Shown here: positions 1 through 6,927 of the stretch, piece after piece
How the letters are laid out: the number at the start of each line of letters is the position of its first letter
How positions within the stretch are numbered: position 1 is the stretch's first letter
Assembly: GCA_945645715.1 (NCBI GenBank)
Contig: CALZFJ010000102.1
Coordinates: 1 to 7,152, forward strand
DNA length: 7,152 nucleotides
Origin: an uncultured Prevotellaceae bacterium
GTDB lineage: Bacteria > Bacteroidota > Bacteroidia > Bacteroidales > Muribaculaceae
Reading direction: 5' to 3'
The notes under the pieces: model-generated
What the model was told of the DNA's origin: nothing
What the model saw: only the letters and a program-made list of their open reading frames with translations
Databases searched by the model: none
Position numbers and translations under genes: made by a program

Positions 1-63
1 CCCACAATGGCATTCATAGGCTTTGTGGCAATGGGTGTGGCTATTATTTTCAAGAAAAAGTAA
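1..63 (+). CDS. 3' end of a small membrane protein, probably DUF3098
   Basis: Only the last 20 codons and the TAA stop are inside the window. The visible tail is a hydrophobic stretch (AFIGFVAMGVAIIF) followed by KKK, which fits a final transmembrane helix with a positively charged cytoplasmic end. In many Bacteroidetes a short two-helix DUF3098 protein sits between ftsX and uppP, and the tail and position fit that. The stop lies 6 bp before the uppP start, so the two genes are almost certainly co-transcribed. The family assignment is inferred from gene order more than from the few residues visible. No role can be read from the sequence. Confidence 0.6.
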   Translation, partial: PTMAFIGFVAMGVAIIFKKK

Positions 64-69
64 CAAAAG

Positions 70-906
70 ATGGACATATTTCAATCAATAATTATCGCTA
101 TCGTCGAGGGACTCACCGAGTTTCTTCCCGTGTCATCGACAGGGCACATGATTATCGCCGAGGAAGCCCTTGGCGTGGAACACAACGACTTTGTGAACGC
201 TTTCACCGTGATTATCCAGTTTGGTGCCATTCTTTCAGTGGTGTGGCTCTACTGGAAACGCTTCTTCCACCTCAATGAGGTGCCTGCCGGAGCTACAGGG
301 CTGAAGGCTTTCCTCATACGCTACGACTTCTACTGGAAGCTCCTCGTAGCATTCATCCCGGCTGCTGTGATAGGCTTCCTGCTTGGCGACTTCATCGACA
401 GCCTGCTCGAGAATGTCACCGTGGTGGCTGTGATGCTCGTGATTGGCGGTGTGCTGATGCTCTTCGTGGATAAGTGGTTTAACCGCCCCGACACTGCACC
501 GCTCACCGAGAAGCGTGCCCTCACCATAGGCTTCTACCAGTGTATAGCCATGATACCGGGAGTGTCGCGCTCAATGGCGACTATAGTGGGTGGTATGCAG
601 CAGGGGCTTTCGCGAAAAGACGCTGCCGAGTTCTCATTCTTCCTTGCCGTGCCCACCATGTTTGCCGCCACTGCCTACAAGCTGCTGAAGCTCGTCATCG
701 AGCCTGAATCGCTCAAGCTGCTCAGCGACAACATCGGTGTGCTGCTCATAGGCAACGTAGTGGCATTCATCGTGGCATTGCTCGCCATCAAGTTCTTCAT
801 AAGCTATGTTACGAAATATGGCTTCAAGGCTTTTGGTTACTATCGCATAATCGTGGGTGCCGCAATCATCATCATGGGATTGTGCGGCATCAGCATGGAA
901 GTGTAA
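70..906 (+). CDS. uppP: Undecaprenyl-diphosphate phosphatase UppP (BacA)
   Basis: Integral membrane enzyme that removes one phosphate from undecaprenyl diphosphate. This regenerates the lipid carrier used for peptidoglycan and surface polysaccharide export, and extra dosage is known to give bacitracin tolerance. The 278 residues match the usual family length. The first family signature is at residues 13-26: EGLTEFLPVSSTGH, with E13, E17 and H26 corresponding to E. coli E17, E21 and H30. The second is PGVSRSMAT at 163-171, with R167 corresponding to catalytic R174. Hydrophobic helices fill most of the rest, as expected for a polytopic protein. The ATG at 70 is preceded by AAAAG and places the first signature at the normal distance from the N-terminus. 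The gene follows a small membrane-protein gene by 6 bp and precedes truB by 6 bp. All key residues are present. Confidence 0.97.
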   Translation: MDIFQSIIIAIVEGLTEFLPVSSTGHMIIAEEALGVEHNDFVNAFTVIIQFGAILSVVWLYWKRFFHLNEVPAGATGLKAFLIRYDFYWKLLVAFIPAAVIGFLLGDFIDSLLENVTVVAVMLVIGGVLMLFVDKWFNRPDTAPLTEKRALTIGFYQCIAMIPGVSRSMATIVGGMQQGLSRKDAAEFSFFLAVPTMFAATAYKLLKLVIEPESLKLLSDNIGVLLIGNVVAFIVALLAIKFFISYVTKYGFKAFGYYRIIVGAAIIIMGLCGISMEV

Positions 907-912
907 TTGCCC

Positions 913-1665
913 ATGAGCGAGAAGTTAAACCCTATTGTAGGCGAAGTGTTCTATGTGGATAAGCCTCTGCACTGGACGTCGTTCTACGCCGTGAAGCACA
1001 TTCGTGGCGTGCTGCAGAAGCGGCTCGGTATGAAAAAACTGAAGGTGGGACACGCCGGAACGCTCGACCCTCTTGCCACAGGCGTGCTGATAGTGTGCAC
1101 AGGGCGTGCCACAAAGCGCATCGACGAGCTTCAGGCTCACGTGAAGGAGTATGTGGCTACGGTGAAACTCGGTGCCACCACGCCTTCGTTCGATCTGGAG
1201 ACCGAAATCGACGCCTCCTATCCCTGGGAACACGTCACGCGCGAGGAAGTGGAACGCGTGCTGCAAGAGCGGTTCACCGGAAGCATCGAGCAGGTGCCCC
1301 CGGCATTCTCGGCATGCAAGGTCGATGGCAAGCGTGCCTACAAGATGGCTCGCAAAGGGCGTGAGGTGGAGCTGAAAGCCAAGACGCTCATTATCGACGA
1401 GATTGAGCTGCTCGACTGCTCGCTGCCCGAAATCACCATCAGGGTGGTGTGCAGCAAAGGCACCTACATTCGTGCCCTCGCCCGCGACATCGGCGAAGCC
1501 CTTGGCAGTGGGGCCCATCTCACGGCATTGCGCCGCACCCGCGTGGGCGACGTGCGCGTGGAGCAGTGCATGGCGGTAGATGAACTGAAGCATCGGCTCA
1601 GCGAGGCTGAATATGTGAGCCAAGAAGAGGCTCTGCAGCAACTGCAAAACGGCAGCAATGCTTAA
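913..1665 (+). CDS. truB: tRNA pseudouridine-55 synthase TruB
   Basis: Converts uridine 55 in the T-loop of most tRNAs to pseudouridine. From the ATG at 913 the protein has 250 residues. Visible motifs are VDKPLHWTS (15-23); GHAGTLDPLATG (46-57) with catalytic D52; the conserved tyrosine Y80 in KEYVATVKLG; VPPAFSACK (128-136); and CSKGTYIRALARDIG (180-194) followed by LRRTRVG. It ends soon after the catalytic domain and lacks the C-terminal PUA domain of the roughly 314-residue E. coli enzyme. Short forms are usual in Bacteroidetes. A TTG codon at 907 directly after the uppP stop could add two residues, but the ATG at 913 is preferred because it is the standard start codon and nothing conserved lies before it. 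The 6-bp gap suggests co-transcription with uppP. Confidence 0.96.
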   Translation: MSEKLNPIVGEVFYVDKPLHWTSFYAVKHIRGVLQKRLGMKKLKVGHAGTLDPLATGVLIVCTGRATKRIDELQAHVKEYVATVKLGATTPSFDLETEIDASYPWEHVTREEVERVLQERFTGSIEQVPPAFSACKVDGKRAYKMARKGREVELKAKTLIIDEIELLDCSLPEITIRVVCSKGTYIRALARDIGEALGSGAHLTALRRTRVGDVRVEQCMAVDELKHRLSEAEYVSQEEALQQLQNGSNA

Positions 1666-1734
1666 TGCGCACACAATTATTTATTTTGAAAGAATTTTTT
1701 AAGGTATAAAACATATTAGGTCAAAACAAGGAAT
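1666..1734 (+). promoter_or_regulatory. AT-rich truB-queA spacer with queA ribosome binding site
   Basis: This is the first sizeable gap in the plus-strand block, and its AT-richness contrasts with the GC-rich genes on both sides. An AAGGA at 1728-1732 lies 2 bp before the queA ATG; it resembles a Shine-Dalgarno sequence but is unusually close. TTATTTTG at 1681-1688 matches five of the six fixed positions of the Bacteroidetes -7 box TANNTTTG, but no matching -33 TTTG is visible at the usual spacing. An internal promoter for queA and the genes after it is therefore possible but weakly supported. I see no terminator-like hairpin here. Confidence 0.3.
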
Positions 1735-2787
1735 ATGAAACTATCTGAGTTTAAATTTAAGTTGCCCGAGGAGCTGATTGCAAGCGAACCGGCTCCCGTG
1801 CGCGATGAATCGCGTCTTTTGGTTCTCCATCGCAAGACCGGTGAAATTGAGCACCGTGTGTTTAAGGAGATTCTCGACTACTTCGACGATGGCGACTGCT
1901 TCATCTTCAACGACACCAAGGTGTTCCCTGCTCGCCTCTACGGCAACAAGGAGAAGACCGGTGCCAAAATCGAAGTGTTCCTGCTGCGTGAGCTGAATGA
2001 AGAGCACAAGCTTTGGGACGTGCTCGTGGAGCCTGCACGCAAAATCCGCATCGGCAACAAGCTCTATTTCGGACTCGACGACTCTATGGTGGCTGAGGTT
2101 ATCGACAACACCACTTCGCGAGGCCGCACTCTGCGATTCCTCTACGACGGCCCGCACGATGAGTTTAAAGCCAACCTTTTCGCTCTTGGCGAGACTCCTA
2201 TCCCTCTATATATCAAGCGTGAGCCTACTCCCGAAGATGCCGACCGCTACCAGTGCATCTTTGCCAAGAATGAGGGTGCCGTGGTGGCTCCTGCCGCCGG
2301 TTTCCACTTCAGCCGCGAGCTGATGAAGCGCATGGAAATCAAGGGCGTTGATGCCGGTTTCCTCACTATGCACTCCGGACTGGGTAACTACCGCGAAATC
2401 GACGTGGAAGACCTCACCAAGCACCGCATGGACTCAGAGCAGATGGAGGTGACCGATGAGCTGGTGAAGCTCGTGAACACTGCAAAAGACCGCGAAAAGC
2501 GCGTATGCGCCGTAGGCACTTCTACACTCCGCGCCGTGGAGAGCACCGTGGGAATGAACGGTCACATCAAGGCTTACTCGGGCTGGACCAACAAATTCAT
2601 ATTCCCGCCCTACGACTTCACTGTGTGCGACTCGCTCGTGAGCAACTTCCACATGCCCTACTCCATCATGCTCATGATGGTGTGTGCATTTGGCGACTAC
2701 GAGAAGGTGATGAATGCCTACAACGTGGCAGTGAAGGAGAAATACCGCTTCGGTGCCTACGGCGACGCAATGCTTATCACCGAGTAA
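1735..2787 (+). CDS. queA: S-adenosylmethionine:tRNA ribosyltransferase-isomerase QueA
   Basis: Transfers and isomerises the ribosyl part of S-adenosylmethionine onto 7-aminomethyl-7-deazaguanine in tRNA, giving epoxyqueuosine at wobble position 34 of GUN-anticodon tRNAs. The 350 residues match the family length (E. coli 356). Recognisable blocks in order are the N-terminal FKFKLPEELIASEPAPVRD; NDTKVFPARL (59-68); GAVVAPAAGFHFSREL (181-196); TMHSGLGNYR (211-220); KHRMDSE (229-235); GTSTLRAVES (261-270); SNFHMPYSIMLMMVCAFG (303-320); and EKYRFGAYGDAMLI (335-348). These correspond to the E. coli protein from end to end, so the gene looks intact. The ATG at 1735 gives the standard MKLSEF start and has a close AAGGA. 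It is separated from truB by 69 bp and from proB by 70 bp. In Bacteroides I expect folK after queA, so the following proB is a less familiar neighbour. Confidence 0.97.
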   Translation: MKLSEFKFKLPEELIASEPAPVRDESRLLVLHRKTGEIEHRVFKEILDYFDDGDCFIFNDTKVFPARLYGNKEKTGAKIEVFLLRELNEEHKLWDVLVEPARKIRIGNKLYFGLDDSMVAEVIDNTTSRGRTLRFLYDGPHDEFKANLFALGETPIPLYIKREPTPEDADRYQCIFAKNEGAVVAPAAGFHFSRELMKRMEIKGVDAGFLTMHSGLGNYREIDVEDLTKHRMDSEQMEVTDELVKLVNTAKDREKRVCAVGTSTLRAVESTVGMNGHIKAYSGWTNKFIFPPYDFTVCDSLVSNFHMPYSIMLMMVCAFGDYEKVMNAYNVAVKEKYRFGAYGDAMLITE

Positions 2788-2802
2788 CCTCGGCTGACCT
2801 TC

Positions 2803-2847
2803 CTGACCAGTCCAACTGATCCCATTGGTCCTATTGGTCCTATTAGT
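2803..2847. repeat. 9-bp tandem repeat (minisatellite) between queA and proB
   Basis: Consecutive 9-mers read CTGACCAGT, CCAACTGAT, CCCATTGGT, CCTATTGGT and CCTATTAGT. The last three (2821-2847) differ from CCTATTGGT by at most one base, and the first two are degenerate. The array fills most of the 70-bp gap and ends 10 bp before the proB ATG, so it forms the 5' leader of proB in any read-through transcript. No Shine-Dalgarno sequence is visible between it and the start. A weak 5-bp pairing GACCA/TGGTC (2805-2809 with 2826-2830) is possible. Such arrays can change copy number by slippage; a regulatory role is not shown. Confidence 0.7.
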
Positions 2848-2857
2848 CTTATGAAAA

Positions 2858-3952
2858 ATGAATGAATTTAAGCGAATTGCAGTAAAGATTGGCAGCAATG
2901 TGCTCACCCGCCCCGACGGGACGCTCGACATCACACGCATGTCGGCACTTGTTGACCAGCTCGCTGCCCTGCACCGCTCGGGCGTAGAGGTGATTATGGT
3001 CACCTCGGGTGCCGTAGCGTCGGGACGCAGCGAGATGAAGCGCAGTGTGGGGCAACGTCACCTCGACTCGGTGTCGGCACGCCAGCTATTCTCGGCAGTG
3101 GGCCAGGCAAAGCTCATCAACCGCTATTATGAACTATTCCGCGACCACGACATCGTGTGCGGTCAGGTACTCACCACCAAGGAGAATTTCGCCACACGCC
3201 AGCACTATCTCAACCAGAAGCACTGCATGGAGGTGATGCTTGAGAATGGAGTCATTCCCATCGTGAACGAGAACGATACAATATCGGTTACGGAGCTTAT
3301 GTTTACCGACAACGACGAGCTGTCGGGACTTATCGCCACAATGATGAGCACCGACGCTCTTATCATTCTAAGCAACATCGACGGCGTGTACGACGGTGAC
3401 CCGCAATTGCCTGAGTCGCGCGTAATCACCGACATATATCCTGAAAATGACCTAAACAGCGACTCCTTCATTCAATCGAAGAAATCGACCTGCGGACGTG
3501 GCGGAATGGGCACGAAATATCGCATATCGCAGAAAGTTGCCGACGAGGGTATAGCCGTGGTGATAGCCAACGGACGCCGCGACAACATATTGCTCGCCAT
3601 CACTTCGGGCCGCCACGATGTGCCTTTCACCACATTCCACCCCTCTACTCGCCCCACCTCGAGCGTAAAGAAGTGGATTGCACACAGCGAAGGCTTCGCA
3701 AAGGGAGAAATCCATGTGAACGAGGGTGCTATGAAGGCGCTCACTTCACCACAGGCATCAAGCCTGCTGCCGGTGGGAGTAACCAAAGTGGTGGGTGAAT
3801 TTGAGAAAGACGACATCGTGCGCATTGTCGCCCCCGACGGACACACGTTTGCCGTGGGACGCATCGGCTGCGACAGCACCCGCGCCACTGCCCTTGCCGG
3901 CAAGCAGGGTGGCAAGCCACTGATTCACTATGATTATCTCTACATAGAATAA
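2858..3952 (+). CDS. proB: Glutamate 5-kinase ProB
   Basis: Cytoplasmic kinase that phosphorylates L-glutamate to gamma-glutamyl phosphate, the first and usually proline-inhibited step of proline synthesis. The 364 residues match E. coli ProB (367). An amino-acid-kinase domain covers about residues 4-255. It shows K10 and GSN (12-14) in the phosphate-binding loop, TSGAVASGR (49-57), NENDTIS (138-143) and FTDNDELSGLIA (149-160) at the substrate site, LSNIDGVYDGDP (171-182), and GRGGMGTK (213-220). A C-terminal PUA domain covers about 276-360, with GEIHVNEGAMKAL, SSLLPVGV and IHYDYL visible. PUA is typical of bacterial ProB and is linked to feedback or oligomer behaviour. The ATG at 2858 directly precedes the first beta strand and has no clear Shine-Dalgarno site. 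An earlier ATG at 2851 is in another frame and reaches a stop after four codons. proA follows after 50 bp. Confidence 0.97.
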   Translation: MNEFKRIAVKIGSNVLTRPDGTLDITRMSALVDQLAALHRSGVEVIMVTSGAVASGRSEMKRSVGQRHLDSVSARQLFSAVGQAKLINRYYELFRDHDIVCGQVLTTKENFATRQHYLNQKHCMEVMLENGVIPIVNENDTISVTELMFTDNDELSGLIATMMSTDALIILSNIDGVYDGDPQLPESRVITDIYPENDLNSDSFIQSKKSTCGRGGMGTKYRISQKVADEGIAVVIANGRRDNILLAITSGRHDVPFTTFHPSTRPTSSVKKWIAHSEGFAKGEIHVNEGAMKALTSPQASSLLPVGVTKVVGEFEKDDIVRIVAPDGHTFAVGRIGCDSTRATALAGKQGGKPLIHYDYLYIE

Positions 3953-4002
3953 GTTATTAGGTTATAGGTAAACCTCTTTCCTCTCCACTAAGAAAATTTA
4001 TT

Positions 4003-5247
4003 ATGGGAAATCTCACTGAATTGTTCAGCAGCGTGCGCCTGGCTTCGCGCAAGCTCAATCTTATCGACGAAAACAAAATAAATGCAGTGCTTTGCCGCGT
4101 GGCTGATGCTGCCGTGGCACACACTGCCGATATTCTTGAAGCCAACAAGCAGGACTTGGCTCGCATGGAGCCGTCGAACCCCAAATACGACCGACTGATG
4201 CTCACCGGGCAGCGCATCGCCGACATTGCCGCCGACATGCGCCGCGTGTCGCAACTCCCCTCGCCTCTTGGCAGGGTGCTCGCTGAGTGGACTCAGCCAA
4301 ACGGCATGGTCATCAAGAAGGTGAGTGTGCCCTTCGGCGTGATTGGCATCATCTATGAGGCTCGCCCGAATGTTACTTTCGACGTGTTCTCACTTTGCCT
4401 AAAGAGCGGAAATGCCGTGATAATGAAGGGTGGAAGCGATGCTGCCTGCTCTAATGAGGCTATCGTGAAGGTGATTCACAGCGTGCTGCGCGAGGAGGGC
4501 ATCGACACCGCCTGCGCTACTTTGCTGCCTCCATCTCACGAGGCTACAGCCGAAATGCTCAATGCTGTGGAATATGTGGATCTCATCATTCCGCGCGGAA
4601 GCAAAAACCTCATCAACTTCGTCCGCGACAACTCGCGCGTGCCGGTGATAGAAACCGGTGCCGGAATATGCAACTGCTATTTCCACTCGTCGGGCAATCT
4701 GGAGAAAGGTCGCCGCATAGTGATGAACGCCAAGACTCGCCGCGTGAGCGTGTGCAACGCCCTCGACTCACTCATAATCGACCGCAACCGTCTCGCCGAC
4801 CTGCCTCAACTCGTGGCTCCGCTTGCCGAGAAGCACGTCACTATCTATGCCGACGAAGAGTCTTTTGCATCGCTCACAGGGCTATATCCCCACTTGGAGC
4901 ACGCCACTGCCGACGACTGGGGGCATGAATATATGGACTATAAAATGTCGCTCAAGACCGTGAGTGGCATCGATGAAGCTCTCGACCACATAGCACGCTA
5001 CTCGTCGCGCCACAGCGAGAGCATAGTGGCTGAAGATGCCGAGGCGCAAGCACGCTTCCAGAAGGAGGTAGATGCAGCATGCGTGTATGTGAACCTACCC
5101 ACCTCGTTCACCGACGGCGGACAATTTGGCTTCGGAGCCGAAATAGGCATCTCCACACAGAAGCTCCACGCCCGCGGACCGATGGCTCTGCCCGAAATCA
5201 CCACCTACAAATACCTCATCACCGGCAACGCCCAAATCCGTTCCTAA
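4003..5247 (+). CDS. proA: Gamma-glutamyl phosphate reductase ProA (glutamate-5-semialdehyde dehydrogenase)
   Basis: NADPH-dependent enzyme that reduces gamma-glutamyl phosphate to glutamate-5-semialdehyde, which cyclises to pyrroline-5-carboxylate. It acts directly after ProB, whose product is unstable, so the proB-proA pairing makes functional sense. The 414 residues match E. coli ProA (417). Aldehyde-dehydrogenase-type blocks visible are VPFGVIGIIYEARPNVTFD (109-127), LKSGNAVIMKGGSDA (133-147), IIPRGSKNLINFV (195-207), ETGAGICNCYF (217-227), and MNAKTRRVSVCNALDSL (241-257) with catalytic C251. The C-terminal region includes VNLPTSFTDGGQFGFGAEIGIS. The ATG at 4003 gives the usual short lead before the first helix; the 50-bp upstream gap has neither a Shine-Dalgarno site nor a promoter match, so read-through from proB is likely. 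proC is not in the window. Confidence 0.97.
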   Translation: MGNLTELFSSVRLASRKLNLIDENKINAVLCRVADAAVAHTADILEANKQDLARMEPSNPKYDRLMLTGQRIADIAADMRRVSQLPSPLGRVLAEWTQPNGMVIKKVSVPFGVIGIIYEARPNVTFDVFSLCLKSGNAVIMKGGSDAACSNEAIVKVIHSVLREEGIDTACATLLPPSHEATAEMLNAVEYVDLIIPRGSKNLINFVRDNSRVPVIETGAGICNCYFHSSGNLEKGRRIVMNAKTRRVSVCNALDSLIIDRNRLADLPQLVAPLAEKHVTIYADEESFASLTGLYPHLEHATADDWGHEYMDYKMSLKTVSGIDEALDHIARYSSRHSESIVAEDAEAQARFQKEVDAACVYVNLPTSFTDGGQFGFGAEIGISTQKLHARGPMALPEITTYKYLITGNAQIRS

Positions 5248-5311
5248 CCCACACAAAGCAGCAAAAAAGACAAAGCCTTGATATTCAACAGAATTGACGC
5301 CCTAAATCAGA

Positions 5312-5362
5312 GCAAAAGTCCGCCAAATTGAAGAAAAATTCCTCATTTTGGCGGACTTTTGC
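5312..5362. terminator. Perfect 16-bp inverted repeat after proA, probable terminator
   Basis: The left arm GCAAAAGTCCGCCAAA (5312-5327) and right arm TTTGGCGGACTTTTGC (5347-5362) are perfectly complementary, with a 19-nt AT-rich loop. The GC-rich core GTCCGCC/GGCGGAC is followed by TTTT and preceded by AAAA, so it could stop transcription from either direction. It lies 64 bp after the proA stop, where the plus-strand block should end. The loop is longer than in a classic intrinsic terminator and the T run is short, so a dispersed palindromic repeat is an alternative. The sequence does not resemble copies A and B. Confidence 0.55.
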
Positions 5363-5385
5363 CATACTTTCATATCAGAAAAGGT

Positions 5386-5438
5386 GCCGATACCGGGCGA
5401 AAAGAGGCAAAAATCAGCACTTTTCGCCCGCTATCGGC
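5386..5438. repeat. Palindromic repeat copy A, upstream of the ATPase gene
   Basis: The left arm (5386-5404, beginning GCCGATACCGGGCG) and the right arm (5420-5438, ending CGCTATCGGC) pair over 19 bp with one mismatch, around a 15-nt loop beginning AGGCAAAAATC. Outside the stem, AAAA (5379-5382) could pair with TTTT (5442-5445). A close relative, copy B, lies downstream of the ATPase at 6928-6984. The motif from AATCAGCAC to CGCTATCGG is also related to units in the array at 6991-7090. The T run after the right arm would let it act as a terminator for rightward transcription, but its relation to copy B argues that it is a member of a repeat family. Confidence 0.8.
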
Positions 5439-5459
5439 GTGTTTTTCAAAGAAAAGTTG

Positions 5460-5467
5460 TAAATTTG
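5460..5467 (+). promoter_or_regulatory. Bacteroidetes -7 promoter box for the ATPase gene
   Basis: TAAATTTG is an exact match to the -7 consensus TANNTTTG recognised by the primary sigma factor in Bacteroidetes. It ends 23 bp before the ATPase ATG at 5491, which would put the transcription start a few bases downstream, inside the palindrome at 5468-5481, and give a short leader. No TTTG is visible at the expected -33 position; that stretch overlaps the right end of palindrome A. It is the only perfect -7 match I noticed in an intergenic region of this window. It suggests the ATPase has its own promoter rather than depending on read-through from proA. Confidence 0.55.
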
Positions 5468-5481
5468 CCATTAATTAATGG
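5468..5481. promoter_or_regulatory. Perfect 14-bp palindrome at the expected transcription start, candidate operator
   Basis: CCATTAATTAATGG is a perfect palindrome directly downstream of the -7 box and 9 bp before the ATPase start codon. Its place over the likely transcription start is where a dimeric repressor would block initiation. The sequence is simple and AT-rich, so chance is possible, and no regulator gene is visible nearby. The ATPase has a winged-helix-like segment after its AAA domain, so autoregulation is conceivable but unproven. Confidence 0.4.
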
Positions 5482-5490
5482 ATTTATGTT

Positions 5491-6912
5491 ATGACTGATG
5501 AGATTATTGGCAGGCACAAAGAGCAGGATTTGCTGAGTGAATATCTTGGCTCAGGCAGAGCTGAGTTTATTGCTGTGTATGGTCGTCGCCGTGTGGGAAA
5601 GACGTTCCTTATTCGCAAATATTTCAAGAATACATTTGCATTTGATATGACCGGAGTGCTCGAAGGCACTCGCATAGAACAAATGGCGGCCTTCAATACA
5701 GCCTTGAAAATCTATGGCTATCAAGGCAAGAAATGCAACACATGGCTCGACGCATTTTTTGCGCTTCGTGAATTGCTTGAGCGAAAAATGCGCGAGGGCG
5801 AGAGACAGGTGATTTTCATCGATGAGTTGCCATGCCTTGATACTCCTAAAGCCGGATTTGTGAAGGCCTTGGGACATTTTTGGAACAGTTGGGCTAATTG
5901 GCACCCCGAGATAATGCTTATCGTGTGCGGCTCAGCGACTTCGTGGATGGTAAGGAATGTGATTGACAATCATGGTGGACTTCACGACCGTGTCACTCAC
6001 GAAATGGCATTGCATCAGTTCTCACTGTCGGAGGCTGAGGAATTTTTTAATGCCAAGGGTTTTATGTGGAATAGACTGAGTGTGATGCAAGCCTATATGG
6101 CAGTGGGTGGCGTGCCATACTATATGAGCCTTTTCAACCGAAAGGAAAGTCCGGCAATGGCTATCGACCGACTTTTCTTTGCAGAAAAAGCTGAGATGAG
6201 AAGCGAATATCGACGTCTCTTTTCTTCTCTATTCCGCAATCCTCAGCCATATCTCGACATAATTTCAGTGCTTGCTTCCAAGCGAAACGGATTGACCCGC
6301 GATGAAATATCTCAGTTCCTTGGCAACCACAACAATGGGCATCTGGGTGATATGCTTACCGACTTGGAGTATTGCGATTTTATCAGAAAATACCGCGTAC
6401 AAGGGAAGGGCGTAAAGCGTAACTCAGCAATTTACCAATTAGTCGATTTCTACACTATATTTTATCATACTTTTGTGAAATCCAAATCGGCAAATGATGG
6501 ATTCTGGACTCAAAACCTTGAAACTCCAAGGGTAAACACATGGTATGGGCTTGCTTTTGAACGTATCTGCCAAGCTCATATACTGCAGATTAAGGCTGCT
6601 CTCGGCATAGCAGGTATAAGGTGCGACGTGTATTCGTGGCGCAGTTCAAGCTCAGAGAACGGTGCTCAGATTGATATGATAATTGACCGTGCCGACAACA
6701 CCATCAACATCTGCGAAATTAAATATAGCAAGGGTGAATATGACATTAAAAAAGATGAATACCTCAAAATAAGGAATCGCATTGACACCTTTGTCAACGA
6801 AACCTCCCAAAGGAGTTCCATTGTGCCAATACTAATCACTACATTTGGTGTGGTGCGTGGTGCTTACAGCGACCAGATTCCCATTCAATTGACTCTTGAT
6901 AACTTGTTCTGA
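5491..6912 (+). CDS. AAA-type ATPase with C-terminal PD-(D/E)XK-like domain (DUF234-type family)
   Basis: A 473-residue protein of a family very common in Bacteroidetes and archaea but without a settled function. The N-terminal ATPase domain (about 1-235) has Walker A GRRRVGKT (31-38), Walker B VIFIDE (107-112), a sensor-like strand LIVCGSATSWM (143-153), and GGLHDRV (162-168), where R167 may act as an arginine finger. A winged-helix-like segment follows (about 255-305: NGLTRDEISQFL, then LTDLEYCDFIRKY). The C-terminal domain has WYGLAFERIC (351-360), GAQIDMIIDR (391-400) and CEIKYSK (408-414). D395 with E409-x-K411 forms the PD-(D/E)XK pattern, so nuclease or DNA-binding activity is plausible. 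The ATG at 5491 is preferred: an ATG at 5486 is out of frame and stops at once. Codon use is clearly more AT-rich than in the genes before it, and the gene stands alone between related palindromes, which suggests horizontal acquisition. It appears intact. Confidence 0.9.
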   Translation: MTDEIIGRHKEQDLLSEYLGSGRAEFIAVYGRRRVGKTFLIRKYFKNTFAFDMTGVLEGTRIEQMAAFNTALKIYGYQGKKCNTWLDAFFALRELLERKMREGERQVIFIDELPCLDTPKAGFVKALGHFWNSWANWHPEIMLIVCGSATSWMVRNVIDNHGGLHDRVTHEMALHQFSLSEAEEFFNAKGFMWNRLSVMQAYMAVGGVPYYMSLFNRKESPAMAIDRLFFAEKAEMRSEYRRLFSSLFRNPQPYLDIISVLASKRNGLTRDEISQFLGNHNNGHLGDMLTDLEYCDFIRKYRVQGKGVKRNSAIYQLVDFYTIFYHTFVKSKSANDGFWTQNLETPRVNTWYGLAFERICQAHILQIKAALGIAGIRCDVYSWRSSSSENGAQIDMIIDRADNTINICEIKYSKGEYDIKKDEYLKIRNRIDTFVNETSQRSSIVPILITTFGVVRGAYSDQIPIQLTLDNLF

Positions 6913-6927
6913 ACCTAATAAAGTAGC

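Noticed and set aside
907..912. TTG start for truB directly after the uppP stop
   Set aside because: It would add only Met-Pro before an in-frame ATG at 913, which is the more likely initiator; the TTG cannot be strictly excluded.
925..1674. Long minus-strand open frame of 249 codons opposite truB
   Set aside because: It lies entirely over a clear truB gene, is rich in His, Ala and Leu without any family motif, and is the expected shadow of GC-rich codon use.
2851..2865. Short upstream reading frame (MKNE) overlapping the proB start
   Set aside because: Four codons beginning at an ATG in AT-rich sequence; nothing indicates translation, and proB starts within it in another frame.
2434..3003. 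Minus-strand open frame of 189 codons spanning the queA end and proB start
   Set aside because: It crosses two well-supported plus-strand genes and the 9-bp repeat (giving a TNRTN-type peptide), with no recognisable protein features.
3959..3975. Small hairpin AGGTT/AACCT between proB and proA
   Set aside because: Only five base pairs with no T run; too weak to call a terminator or attenuator.
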